From positions 1-10,787 of the forward strand of contig CAVYNL010000022.1 of NCBI GenBank assembly GCA_963769845.1: a DNA stretch of 10,787 bases, in the 5' to 3' direction. The stretch's first letter is position 1, and every line of letters begins with the position of its first letter. Below the pieces are notes generated by a model. The model was not told the origin of the DNA. It saw only the letters and a list, made by a program, of their open reading frames with translations, and ran no database searches. Origin of the DNA: JBGQMW01 sp963769845. Its GTDB lineage: Archaea > Thermoproteota > Bathyarchaeia > Bathyarchaeales > Bathycorpusculaceae. This document shows positions 1 to 6,579 of this stretch, in pieces. A program made the position numbers and the translations under genes.

Positions 1-72
1 ACGTCGCGCGCGGGCATCGCCGTTTTTTTTGCCACTGTGCTGGCGAAAGGGAGAACAAGATAATGACAAAGT

Positions 73-478
73 CTACCCAGGCAGTTGTACAAGCTCCACG
101 AGCACGCCTTTCGTGCTCTTCGGGCTCACAAACGCTATCTTTTTCCCTTCTGCACCATCTCGAGGCTTCTCATCAACCAGCACCACACCGTTCTGCTTGA
201 GCCTATTCAACGCTTTTTAAATGTTGTCCACTCTCACGGCGATGTGCTGTACGCCTTCACCCCGAGCTTCAAGAAACTTCGCCACAGGACTGTCGCTTCC
301 AAGGCCCCAGCAACTCAACCTGAGCCTCACCGCCCATAGAGAAGAAAGCCACCTTCACCTTCCTCTCCTCCAAAACATGAACCCCCCTTAGCTCAAAACC
401 CAAAACGTCACGGTACACCTTCACTGCTTCATCCAGATTCTTCACAGCGACACCAACATGGTCCATACCAACGAACAT
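73..478 (-). pseudogene. mce: Methylmalonyl-CoA epimerase, broken by a frameshift and a stop codon
   Basis: This family interconverts the (R) and (S) epimers of methylmalonyl-CoA in propionyl-CoA/succinyl-CoA metabolism. The first frame, from the ATG at 478, gives MFVGMDHVGVAVKNLDEAV, the start of a vicinal-oxygen-chelate (glyoxalase-like) domain, and runs to GGEAQVELLG. Near 308-314 the homology moves to another frame, which continues LGSDSPVAKFLEARGEGVQH and ends KGVLVELVQLPG at the TAG at 73-75. That second frame also holds an in-frame TAA at 217-219, where GAA (Glu, in NIEKAL) would be expected. Removing one base at the junction gives 134 aa, a normal family length, and the metal-binding motifs (GMDH, QVELL, VQHIAV, LVELV) are all still readable. 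The decay is therefore recent, or the lesions are sequence errors. A TATA-like box lies upstream at 527-535 and a GGAG ribosome-binding site about 12 nt before the ATG. No mutase or carboxylase partner lies in the window. Confidence 0.85.
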
Positions 479-526
479 AACGCAAATCGACTCCTGCAAC
501 AAACGGTTAACCACATGTTCGGGACG

Positions 527-535
527 TTATAAAAG
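527..535 (-). promoter_or_regulatory. TATA-like box for the epimerase gene
   Basis: On the minus strand the sequence reads CTTTTATAA, a good archaeal TATA box. Transcription starting about 25 nt downstream (near 505) would give a leader of roughly 27 nt that includes the GGAG at about 491-494. It lies in the 133-bp gap shared with the divergent prolyl isomerase gene. Confidence 0.5.
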
Positions 536-580
536 AGTTGCTCGCAACACCTGGATTCTCGCTCATAATATCGGAAATGA

Positions 581-588
581 TTATAAAC
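581..588 (+). promoter_or_regulatory. TATA-like box for the parvulin gene, probably leaderless transcript
   Basis: The sequence TTATAAAC is centred about 28 nt upstream of the ATG at 612, so the transcript should start at or within a few bases of the start codon. No Shine-Dalgarno-like sequence precedes the ATG, which agrees with a leaderless mRNA. Confidence 0.5.
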
Positions 589-611
589 GCCCAAGCCAGC
601 ATGAATAGACC

Positions 612-887
612 ATGCCAGACAAAGTCCATTGTGCACACATCCTAATAAAAACAGAACAAGAAGCAAAAACGATAAAGGAACGCCTCGACAAAGGCGAAAA
701 ATTCGCAAACATAGCCAAAGAAGTCTCACTCTGCCCATCAGGAAAACACGGCGGAGACCTCGGAACCTTCACCAGAGGAAAAATGGTCAAAGAATTCGAA
801 ACCACCGCATTCGCACTGCAAAAAGGACAAACCTCACCCATCGTCAAAACAAAATTCGGATACCACATCATAAAAAGACTCGAATAG
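612..887 (+). CDS. ppiC: Parvulin-type peptidyl-prolyl cis-trans isomerase (PpiC/CsPinA-like)
   Basis: The product is a 91-aa stand-alone parvulin domain with no signal peptide or membrane segment, so it should be a cytoplasmic folding helper that isomerises X-Pro bonds. The family hallmarks are present: HILIK with the active-site His9, SLCPSGKHGGDLG with Cys41 at the position of the Pin1 catalytic cysteine, the FTRGKMVKEFE segment, and the C-terminal FGYHIIKRLE with His85. The length matches E. coli PpiC and Cenarchaeum CsPinA. I see no basic phosphate-binding loop of the Pin1 type, so phospho-specificity is unlikely. The start is the ATG 28 nt after a TATA-like box. Codon choice is strikingly A-ending: 13 of 14 Lys codons are AAA and all 8 Glu codons are GAA. 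It is divergent from the epimerase and convergent with guaAa. Confidence 0.93.
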   Translation: MPDKVHCAHILIKTEQEAKTIKERLDKGEKFANIAKEVSLCPSGKHGGDLGTFTRGKMVKEFETTAFALQKGQTSPIVKTKFGYHIIKRLE

Positions 888-924
888 CCCTAACGCGTTC
901 GAGCAGAGAGCTGAATGAACAGAT

Positions 925-937
925 AAAAGAGCAAAAA
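925..937 (-). terminator. T-rich terminator after guaAa
   Basis: About 25-35 nt past the guaAa stop the minus strand reads TTTTTGCTCTTTT, two T-tracts separated by four bases, without a preceding stable hairpin. This is the usual archaeal terminator style. The core TTTGCTCTTTT recurs exactly at 7770-7780. Confidence 0.5.
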
Positions 938-959
938 TGGCTAGAAGGGCAAGCATCAA

Positions 960-1523
960 CTAGCCTCTTGCCACGGCCACGAAATTCTTGAGGATTTCTT
1001 CACCGTGCTCAGTGTTGTTGACTTCAGGATGAAACTGAACACCATAAAACGGTTTCTTCACGTGCCGCATAGCTTGAATCGCACAGTTGTCAGAAACTGC
1101 AAGCACCTCAAAATCCTTAACTTCTTTGACCTCATCATTGTGCGATTCCCACACCGACAACTCCTTGGGCAACCCCCTGAACAAATCATCCTCTTCAACG
1201 ACCCTGATCCTCGCCAAACCGAACTCAGGCACCTCCAACGGCCCGACTCTTCCTCCACAATGGACCGCCATCAACTGCAAACCGACACAGATCCCAAGAA
1301 TCGGACCCTTAAACTCCCTCAGATAATCGATGCAGCTACCCAACTTCGGAGATTCCCAAACGATCCTCAGCGCTCCACCACTCAATATCAACGCTTCAGC
1401 ATCAATCTGTGCCACCGGAGTCGTGTTCTGGATAATCTTGGTTTCACAACCGATTTCGCGCAGCACCCTCCAGATTCTGTGCGTCCACTGCCCACCGTTA
1501 TCTACAACGTAAACCCTACTCAT
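960..1523 (-). CDS. guaAa: GMP synthase, glutamine amidotransferase subunit
   Basis: This class I glutamine amidotransferase releases ammonia from glutamine and passes it to the GuaAb ATP-pyrophosphatase subunit for amination of XMP to GMP, the last step of guanine nucleotide synthesis. The 187-aa protein starts MSRVYVVDNGGQWTHRIWR. The nucleophile Cys79 sits in the elbow GICVGLQLMA, and the other two triad residues are His165 and Glu167 in GVQFHPEVNN. The length is normal for the archaeal separate subunit. Two positions are less usual: the loop after SGG continues ALRIVWESP rather than the common SGGPS form, and the elbow has GLQ where GHQ or GMQ is frequent; neither removes a catalytic residue. 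The ATG overlaps the end of guaAb by 8 bp (1516-1523), so the two are co-transcribed and probably translationally coupled. Confidence 0.95.
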   Translation of the reverse strand: MSRVYVVDNGGQWTHRIWRVLREIGCETKIIQNTTPVAQIDAEALILSGGALRIVWESPKLGSCIDYLREFKGPILGICVGLQLMAVHCGGRVGPLEVPEFGLARIRVVEEDDLFRGLPKELSVWESHNDEVKEVKDFEVLAVSDNCAIQAMRHVKKPFYGVQFHPEVNNTEHGEEILKNFVAVARG

Positions 1524-2468
1524 ACTCGATCGTCCCCGGCGGCTTGTTCGTCACGTCATAAACCACCCTGCTAACATCATCCTTCAGCGTGTTCGTGATC
1601 CTCACAGAAATCCTCTCCAGTACCTTGTGCGGAATAGGCGAGTACGCAGCACTCATACCGTCTAGGCTTTCAACAGCGCGCACTGACACAACATTTCCAT
1701 ACGCCCGGACGTCACCATGAACTCCCACCGTCTTGCACGGCAACAGCACCGCAAAGTACTGCCACGGCCTATTCATTTCTCCACGCTCAACGGCCTTCTC
1801 AATCTCTTCCTCCGCGATCGCGCAGGCTTCCCGCACTATTCTCGCGTTCTCAGGAGTCGCCTCACCCAGAATCCTCACAGCCAGCCCAGGCCCAGGAAAC
1901 GGCTGCCGACCGTAAACCTCCTTGGGCAAACCCAGCTTCTCACCCACCACCCTGACCTCATCCTTATACAAGTCCCGCAGAGGCTCAACAATCTCAAACT
2001 CTACTTTTTCAGGCAAACCACCAACATTATGATGAGACTTGATCCTATCGCGCAACCCACCACCGCTCTCAATCCAGTCAGGCGCAATCGTGCCCTGGAC
2101 AAAAAACCGGGCGCCTCCCTGGCAGCCACCTCCTCAAAAACACGGATGAACAGTTCACCAATAATCTTACGCTTCTGCTCCGGATCAATGACCCCCTTAA
2201 GCTTATCATAAAATCGCTCTTTCGCATCCACCACAAGAACATTCAAGCCCAGCTTCTTCAGCATCCTCTCATTATTCTCAATCTCGTTCTTCCTCATATA
2301 ACCCGTGTCAACGAGCACGCACCGCAAATCCTCGCCAATCGCCTTACCTACAAGAATCACAGAAACAGTCGAATCGACCCCGCCAGAAATCCCAATGACG
2401 GCCTTCCCCTTGATCTTGTCCCTCAACTGAGTCGTGGTTTCTGCTATGAAGCGTTCAGCGTCGAACAT
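1516..2468 (-). CDS. guaAb: GMP synthase, ATP-pyrophosphatase subunit, with an internal frameshift
   Basis: GuaAb adenylates XMP and accepts ammonia from GuaAa to form GMP. The N-terminal part starts at the ATG at 2468 (MFDAERFIAETTTQLRD) and contains the PP-loop SGGVDST at residues 28-34. It stays in frame to FEEVAARE near 2118. Homology then continues in another frame as FFVQGTIAPDWIESGGGLRD and runs through RIKSHHNVGGLPEK and GRQPFPGPGLAVRILG to the dimerisation-domain end NKPPGTIEYE. Adding one base near 2111-2118 (GAG GGC GCC CGG instead of GAG GCG CCC GG) restores a family-typical AREGARFFVQGT and a 317-aa protein, a normal archaeal GuaAb length. As given, the frame would be truncated and inactive. 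Because both halves are otherwise perfect and the partner gene is intact, a sequencing or assembly error is the likeliest cause. The 8-bp overlap with guaAa supports one operon. Confidence 0.9.
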
Positions 2469-2497
2469 GAAACCATCACAACCTAGCATTAGTAAAG

Positions 2498-2508
2498 AAA
2501 TATAAAAG
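2498..2508 (-). promoter_or_regulatory. TATA-like box for the guaAb-guaAa operon
   Basis: On the minus strand the box reads GGCTTTTATAT followed by TTC, preceded by the purine-rich ACAAGG that could serve as a BRE. It is centred about 36 nt before the guaAb ATG at 2468, which predicts a short leader of around 10 nt. The AAGGCTTWTAT form is shared with the asnA promoter. Confidence 0.55.
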
Positions 2509-2567
2509 CCTTGTAAAACCAGCGGCAATGTCAAGACCAACGTTACACAGAGTGAACAAACTGGAAA

Positions 2568-2577
2568 AACTATAAAG
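2568..2577 (+). promoter_or_regulatory. TATA-like box for the fumarate reductase operon
   Basis: The sequence AACTATAAAG follows the A-rich GGAAA, a BRE-TATA arrangement. The predicted start near 2600 leaves a leader of roughly 24 nt that contains the AAGGGTGA ribosome-binding site at 2611-2618. Confidence 0.5.
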
Positions 2578-2623
2578 CCAACATCATAAACTTAGGTTAT
2601 TCTCTCCTACAAGGGTGAAACTC

Positions 2624-4324
2624 ATGGAAAAGTACAATCATGACATACTCATCATCGGAGCCGGCCTGGCCGGCCTGAGGGCTGCTGTAGCAGCCGCCGA
2701 CGCTGACAACAAGCTTGACATAGCAGTCATCTCGAAACATCATCCACTGCGTTCACACTCTGTCTGTGCACAGGGCGGAACCGCCGCAGTAACCAACGAG
2801 AAAGACTCATTTGACCTTCACGCGTACGACACAGTCAAGGGCGCAGACTTCCTCGCCGACCAAGACGTCGTCGAATTCTTCGTCAGACAAGCTCCAAGAG
2901 AAATCGTGCTCACCGAACACTGGGGATGCCCCTGGAGCCGAACAAAAGAAGGAAAAATAGATCAACGAGCCTTCGGCGGCCACACCTACCCAAGAGCCTG
3001 CTTCGCAGCAGACATGACAGGCTTCCACGAAATGCACGCACTCTATGGGAAAGCCACCGCTTACGACAACGTAAAATTCTACGACGAATGGTTCGTCACC
3101 TCACTCCTCACAGAAAACAACACAGCCATAGGCCTAACCGCCATAGAAATGAAAACAGGCGTCATGAATGCTTTCAAAGCAAAAGCCATCATCATGGCAA
3201 GCGGAGGCCACGAACGCATCTACGAATTCACCACATTCTCCCACACGACCACAGGCGACGGAATGGCCATGGCCTACCGCGCGGGCGCGGCACTCGAGGA
3301 CATGGAATTCGTACAGTTCCACCCAACAGGTCTAGTCCCCTCCGGCGTACTAATCACAGAAGGCGCCAGAGGAGAAGGAGGCTACCTTCTCAACTCCAAC
3401 GGCGAACGGTTCATGAAACGTTACGCTCCCGAAAAGATGGAACTCGCACCGCGCGACGTAGTCTCCAGAGCAGAACAGACGGAGATTCTTGAAGGAAGAG
3501 GACTACAGGGACCATACGGCCCGTACATCGCCCTGAACCTAACGCACTTGGGCGAAGCAAAAATCAGCGAACGATTGCCCCTCATCCGCGACGTGGCGGT
3601 ACAACTCGGCGGAGTAGACCCAGTCAAGGAACCCATACCGGTACGACCGGCAGCCCATTACTCAATGGGCGGAATCAAAGCTAACATCAACACTGAAACA
3701 CCCATTGCCGGCCTGTACGCCGCAGGCGAATGCTCGTGCCTAAGCCTACACGGAGCCAACAGACTCGGAACGAACTCGACAAGCGAATGCCTCGTCTTCG
3801 GAACAGTCTCAGGCGAACATGCTGCCAAATACGCTCTGAAAGCAGGACTCCACGAACTTCCAAAGGAAAAGCTAGCAGCAGAAGAAAGAAGAGTCTTCAA
3901 TCAAATCCTCGGAAGCGAAGGCACAGAAAAGGTGGCAACAATCAGAGATACAGTGAGACACACAATGTTCGAAAAAGCCTGGATCTACCGAACCGGAGAC
4001 CAGCTCGAAAGCGGCCTCAAGGAAATCCGCCAACTCAAACAGAAGTTCAAGAACATCAAAATTGAAGACAAAAGCAGACCCTTTAACACAGGAATGTTCA
4101 ACGCGCTACAGTTGGATTTCATGCTCGACCTAGCCGAAGTCACGATGGTCAGCGCATTGCCAAGAGCAGAATCACGAGGGGCACACTCAAGAATAGACTT
4201 CCCGAAAAGAGACGACCAGAACTGGCTCAAACACACGCTGACATACTGCACGAAAGACGGCCCCAGACTCGAATACGCTCCGGTCACGATAAGCAGATGG
4301 CAGCCAGTGGCCCGAACCTACTAG
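2624..4324 (+). CDS. tfrA: Succinate dehydrogenase/fumarate reductase flavoprotein subunit (TfrA/SdhA type)
   Basis: This FAD subunit interconverts fumarate and succinate. From the N-terminus it shows the Rossmann dinucleotide fold (DILIIGAGLAG, residues 7-17) and RSHSVCAQGG, whose His45 is at the position that covalently holds FAD in the family. It then shows the catalytic signatures HPTG (His233), PRDVVSRA (Arg277) and HYSMGGI (His345), the motif LHGANRLGTNS with the substrate Arg, and a C-terminal domain with the typical RAESRGAHSR. All active-site residues are present, so it should be functional. I prefer the ATG at 2624 (566 aa), because AAGGGTGA lies about 6 nt upstream; a GTG at 2615 would add three residues but would overlap that site. 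The gene leads an operon: the stop is 14 nt before the start of the iron-sulfur subunit. The symbol rests on the neighbour being a TfrB-type fusion; sdhA/frdA is equally defensible from this protein alone. Confidence 0.93.
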   Translation: MEKYNHDILIIGAGLAGLRAAVAAADADNKLDIAVISKHHPLRSHSVCAQGGTAAVTNEKDSFDLHAYDTVKGADFLADQDVVEFFVRQAPREIVLTEHWGCPWSRTKEGKIDQRAFGGHTYPRACFAADMTGFHEMHALYGKATAYDNVKFYDEWFVTSLLTENNTAIGLTAIEMKTGVMNAFKAKAIIMASGGHERIYEFTTFSHTTTGDGMAMAYRAGAALEDMEFVQFHPTGLVPSGVLITEGARGEGGYLLNSNGERFMKRYAPEKMELAPRDVVSRAEQTEILEGRGLQGPYGPYIALNLTHLGEAKISERLPLIRDVAVQLGGVDPVKEPIPVRPAAHYSMGGIKANINTETPIAGLYAAGECSCLSLHGANRLGTNSTSECLVFGTVSGEHAAKYALKAGLHELPKEKLAAEERRVFNQILGSEGTEKVATIRDTVRHTMFEKAWIYRTGDQLESGLKEIRQLKQKFKNIKIEDKSRPFNTGMFNALQLDFMLDLAEVTMVSALPRAESRGAHSRIDFPKRDDQNWLKHTLTYCTKDGPRLEYAPVTISRWQPVARTY

Positions 4325-4338
4325 GGAGGAAGAAAGAA

Positions 4339-5925
4339 ATGAGCACCAAGATCGAAAAAACCGTCGAATTCAAGATAAGCCGATACAATCCAGAACAAAA
4401 CAAACACTACACGTCAACGTTCAAGGTTCCAATAAGGAAAGGAACTACCATGCTCGACGCGCTGCTTTACATCAAGGACAACCTAGACGAATCACTCACT
4501 TTCAGACAGTCATGCAGAATGGGCATATGCGGAGACTGCGCCATAAACATCAACGGCAAACCCATGCTAGCATGCTACACACAAGTACTGGACCAGAGAG
4601 CGGACAGTCTAACTGTAGAGCCACTCTCGAACGCGCCAGTGATAAAGGACCTCATCGTCGACACCCAACCATTCTTCCACACGTACGAGCGCATCAGGAA
4701 AACGCTCATCAGACCCGAAGCAGACATCAAGCAGCCCTCCGAATTCGCACAGTCACCAGAAGAACTCAAAAAGTACTGGGACCTGACACTGTGCATCAAA
4801 TGCTCCATCTGCAACAGTGCCTGCCCAGCTGTGATAGATGAGAAATTCCTGGGACCTTCAGCACTTACGGCCACATACAGGTTCGTCACGGACTCACGAG
4901 ACAAAGGCCTAGACGAGCGCCTGAAGCCAATGGCTGACAATGTCTGGCTCTGCACGCAGTGCAACTCATGCACGATCTTCTGTCCCAAGAAACTACAATG
5001 CGCAAACGCCATCCTAGATGACCACAGTCTACTCGTTGAAGCCGGAAACATCCCCAAAACAGTCAAAGACGTCCTCGAAAGCGTCTACAAATACCACAAC
5101 CCCATGGGCACACACCAGATGAAAAGAATGGAATGGGCAAAAGACCTGAACGTCAAAACCTACCCCACAACAACCAAAACAGACGTACTCCTATTCACAT
5201 GCTGCTCCAACACGTTCGACATGAGAAACCAAAACAGCGCACGAATAGTGACATCAATCCTCAAGAAGATGGGAGTAGATTTCGCAACTCTGGGAACAGA
5301 AGAATGGTGCTGCGGAGACCACATGCTCCGGCTAGGTGAAAAAGGACTTTTCGAAGAACTGGCCACGCACAATATCGCCACATTTCAGAAGTTCAACGCA
5401 GGAAAAATCGTGACCATGTCGCCGCACTGTTACAACACCTTCAAGAATGATAAACCCTACAGCGACGCCAAACTGAATGTTCAGCACTACACCGAATTCT
5501 TAGCCGACGCCATCCAAACAGGAAAAATCAAAATCACCAAACCAGTGAAGAGAAAAGTTGCCTATCACGACCCATGCTTCCTCGGCAAGCGCAACGACAT
5601 CTACGAAGCACCGAGAAAGATCCTTCAAGCGATTCCAGGACTACAGCTCGTGGAGATGAAACGAACTAGACAGAGCAGTTTCTGTTGCGGCGGGGGAGCA
5701 GGCAGAGTGTGGACAGAAGACGCAGAGCCGGAAAAAAGGCCTTGTGTAGACCGGCTACGCGAAGCCCTGGACTTGGGAGTGGACACAATCGCCGTAGCAT
5801 GCCCATACTGTGTCACGACCATGGAAGACGCCGTAAAAGTGCTAGACGTAGAAGACAAGGTCACAATCAAAGATGTGGCAGAACTCCTGAATGAATCTTT
5901 ACAGATAACTGAAGACACACGGTGA
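4339..5925 (+). CDS. tfrB: Fumarate reductase iron-sulfur subunit fused to a CCG (HdrB/HdrD-like) module (TfrB type)
   Basis: This 528-aa protein joins an FrdB/SdhB iron-sulfur subunit to a heterodisulfide-reductase-like half. Residues 1-110 form a 2Fe-2S ferredoxin domain with Cys59, 64, 67 and 79. Residues 150-222 carry two CxxCxxCxxxCP motifs (Cys152/155/158/162 and Cys205/208/211/215) for further FeS clusters. From about residue 283 there are two CCG-type repeats: the first has Cys288-289, Cys324-325 and Cys364, and the second is complete (Cys413, Cys449-450, Cys488 and Cys491). The architecture and size match TfrB, the methanogen fumarate reductase subunit that oxidises CoM-SH and CoB-SH. 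In a non-methanogen the donor could be another thiol or a soluble or membrane carrier. The start at 4339 follows GGGAGGA by about 8 nt. No SdhC/SdhD-type anchor gene is adjacent. Its stop codon overlaps the ribosome-binding site of the next gene. Confidence 0.92.
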   Translation: MSTKIEKTVEFKISRYNPEQNKHYTSTFKVPIRKGTTMLDALLYIKDNLDESLTFRQSCRMGICGDCAININGKPMLACYTQVLDQRADSLTVEPLSNAPVIKDLIVDTQPFFHTYERIRKTLIRPEADIKQPSEFAQSPEELKKYWDLTLCIKCSICNSACPAVIDEKFLGPSALTATYRFVTDSRDKGLDERLKPMADNVWLCTQCNSCTIFCPKKLQCANAILDDHSLLVEAGNIPKTVKDVLESVYKYHNPMGTHQMKRMEWAKDLNVKTYPTTTKTDVLLFTCCSNTFDMRNQNSARIVTSILKKMGVDFATLGTEEWCCGDHMLRLGEKGLFEELATHNIATFQKFNAGKIVTMSPHCYNTFKNDKPYSDAKLNVQHYTEFLADAIQTGKIKITKPVKRKVAYHDPCFLGKRNDIYEAPRKILQAIPGLQLVEMKRTRQSSFCCGGGAGRVWTEDAEPEKRPCVDRLREALDLGVDTIAVACPYCVTTMEDAVKVLDVEDKVTIKDVAELLNESLQITEDTR

Positions 5926-5929
5926 AACC

Positions 5930-6454
5930 GTGGTTCTTTGCTGTCCGAACTGCAAGAAAAGAATCCGGGACGAAGAGGCAAATTACTGTCCATACTGCGG
6001 GAAGCTTCTGTTGACAGAAACCCCGCCGCCGCCACCCCCATCAATCAGAGGAAAACTTCCACTCATAGCAGCTGGCTTGACGACCACTGCTGCTTTCGTG
6101 CTCGTCGTCTACGCAGGACTCGCTTTCCAGACTTTTGCACAGAGCTATTTCAGCATTGGTGGCGAAACCGGCTATTATCCGTCCAATTACACGTGGCTTC
6201 TGATTTCAGCAACCTTCGACTTGCTTGCTCTTCCGTTCGGCTTGATAGGAAGTGTCGCAGCGTTGAGAAAAAGAAACATGGGGCTCGCCGTGCTCGGCGC
6301 CACGTTTGCGATGATCTCAGGTTTTGTGACTTTCATGTCAGTCGGCCTTGCTCAAGGCTACTGGGCAAACAGCGGACTCTACGCGTTTCCCATCATCGTC
6401 CTTGCAGCTACAAGTACAGCCTTGATTGCCGTTTCGCGAAACGAATTCTCTTGA
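5930..6454 (+). CDS. Uncharacterised membrane protein with N-terminal zinc ribbon and four predicted helices
   Basis: I do not recognise a named family. The 174-aa protein starts at a GTG at 5930, where GGTGA spanning the tfrB stop (5921-5925) is the only good ribosome-binding site; this suggests translational coupling to tfrB. Residues 4-23 form a short zinc ribbon, CCPNC and then CPYCG (Cys5, Cys8, Cys20 and Cys23). A proline-rich linker (TPPPPPPS, residues 31-38) leads to four hydrophobic stretches at about 43-69, 88-111, 117-141 and 149-168, with basic residues (RKRN) between the second and third. The ribbon is therefore probably cytoplasmic. It has no haem- or quinone-binding histidines in the helices and is not an SdhC/SdhD homologue that I can recognise, so a role as an anchor for TfrAB is only a guess from position. 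A general membrane-associated accessory protein is equally possible. Confidence 0.75.
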   Translation: MVLCCPNCKKRIRDEEANYCPYCGKLLLTETPPPPPPSIRGKLPLIAAGLTTTAAFVLVVYAGLAFQTFAQSYFSIGGETGYYPSNYTWLLISATFDLLALPFGLIGSVAALRKRNMGLAVLGATFAMISGFVTFMSVGLAQGYWANSGLYAFPIIVLAATSTALIAVSRNEFS

Positions 6455-6494
6455 CATAGAAGCTCAGGCAAGCCAAGTCCTAGCGCGCCGTTTG

Positions 6495-6560
6495 AAAACA
6501 AAAATGGGTAGCTCTTGGACTCGGCAGCCCGGTTTGCGGACGGCATTGCTGGGTCCGAGC
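6495..6560 (-). terminator. Hairpin plus T-tract downstream of asnA
   Basis: Between the convergent ends of the membrane-protein gene and asnA, 6511-6514 (GCTC) pairs with 6557-6560 (GAGC), and 6517-6527 pairs with 6546-6556 over 11 pairs including wobbles, with a TT bulge between the two helices and a short CCG/CGG inner stem in the loop. On the minus strand the structure is followed after six bases by TTTTTGTTTT (6504-6495). This looks like an intrinsic-style terminator for asnA; other minus-strand genes here have T-tracts only. Confidence 0.5.
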
Positions 6561-6579
6561 GTGACTCATGCAGAGACGT

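Noticed and set aside
1..72. Possible start of a further minus-strand gene at the left edge (ATG at 15-17)
   Set aside because: Only six codons are visible, with no clear ribosome-binding site or recognisable peptide; nothing can be supported in this stretch.
269..514. An intact 81-aa glyoxalase-like protein from the ATG at 514
   Set aside because: The C-terminal residues after ELLGP are off-frame, the family continues in another frame downstream, and the true start is the ATG at 478.
1005..1574. Long plus-strand open frame (189 codons) opposite guaAa
   Set aside because: It is antisense to a clear conserved gene, has low-complexity composition rich in Arg/Pro/Thr, and shows no recognisable motif or ribosome-binding site.
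2926..3492. Plus-strand frame (188 codons) inside tfrA in another frame
   Set aside because: It is very rich in Arg and His, typical of an off-frame reading of a conserved gene.
5930..6454. Membrane subunit SdhC/SdhD of succinate dehydrogenase
   Set aside because: It has a zinc ribbon and four helices without the haem-ligand histidine pattern expected of the anchor subunits; position alone is not enough.
6511..6560. tRNA or CRISPR-like repeat in the intergenic hairpin
   Set aside because: There is no T-loop consensus, no cloverleaf and no repeated copy; it is a single bulged hairpin.
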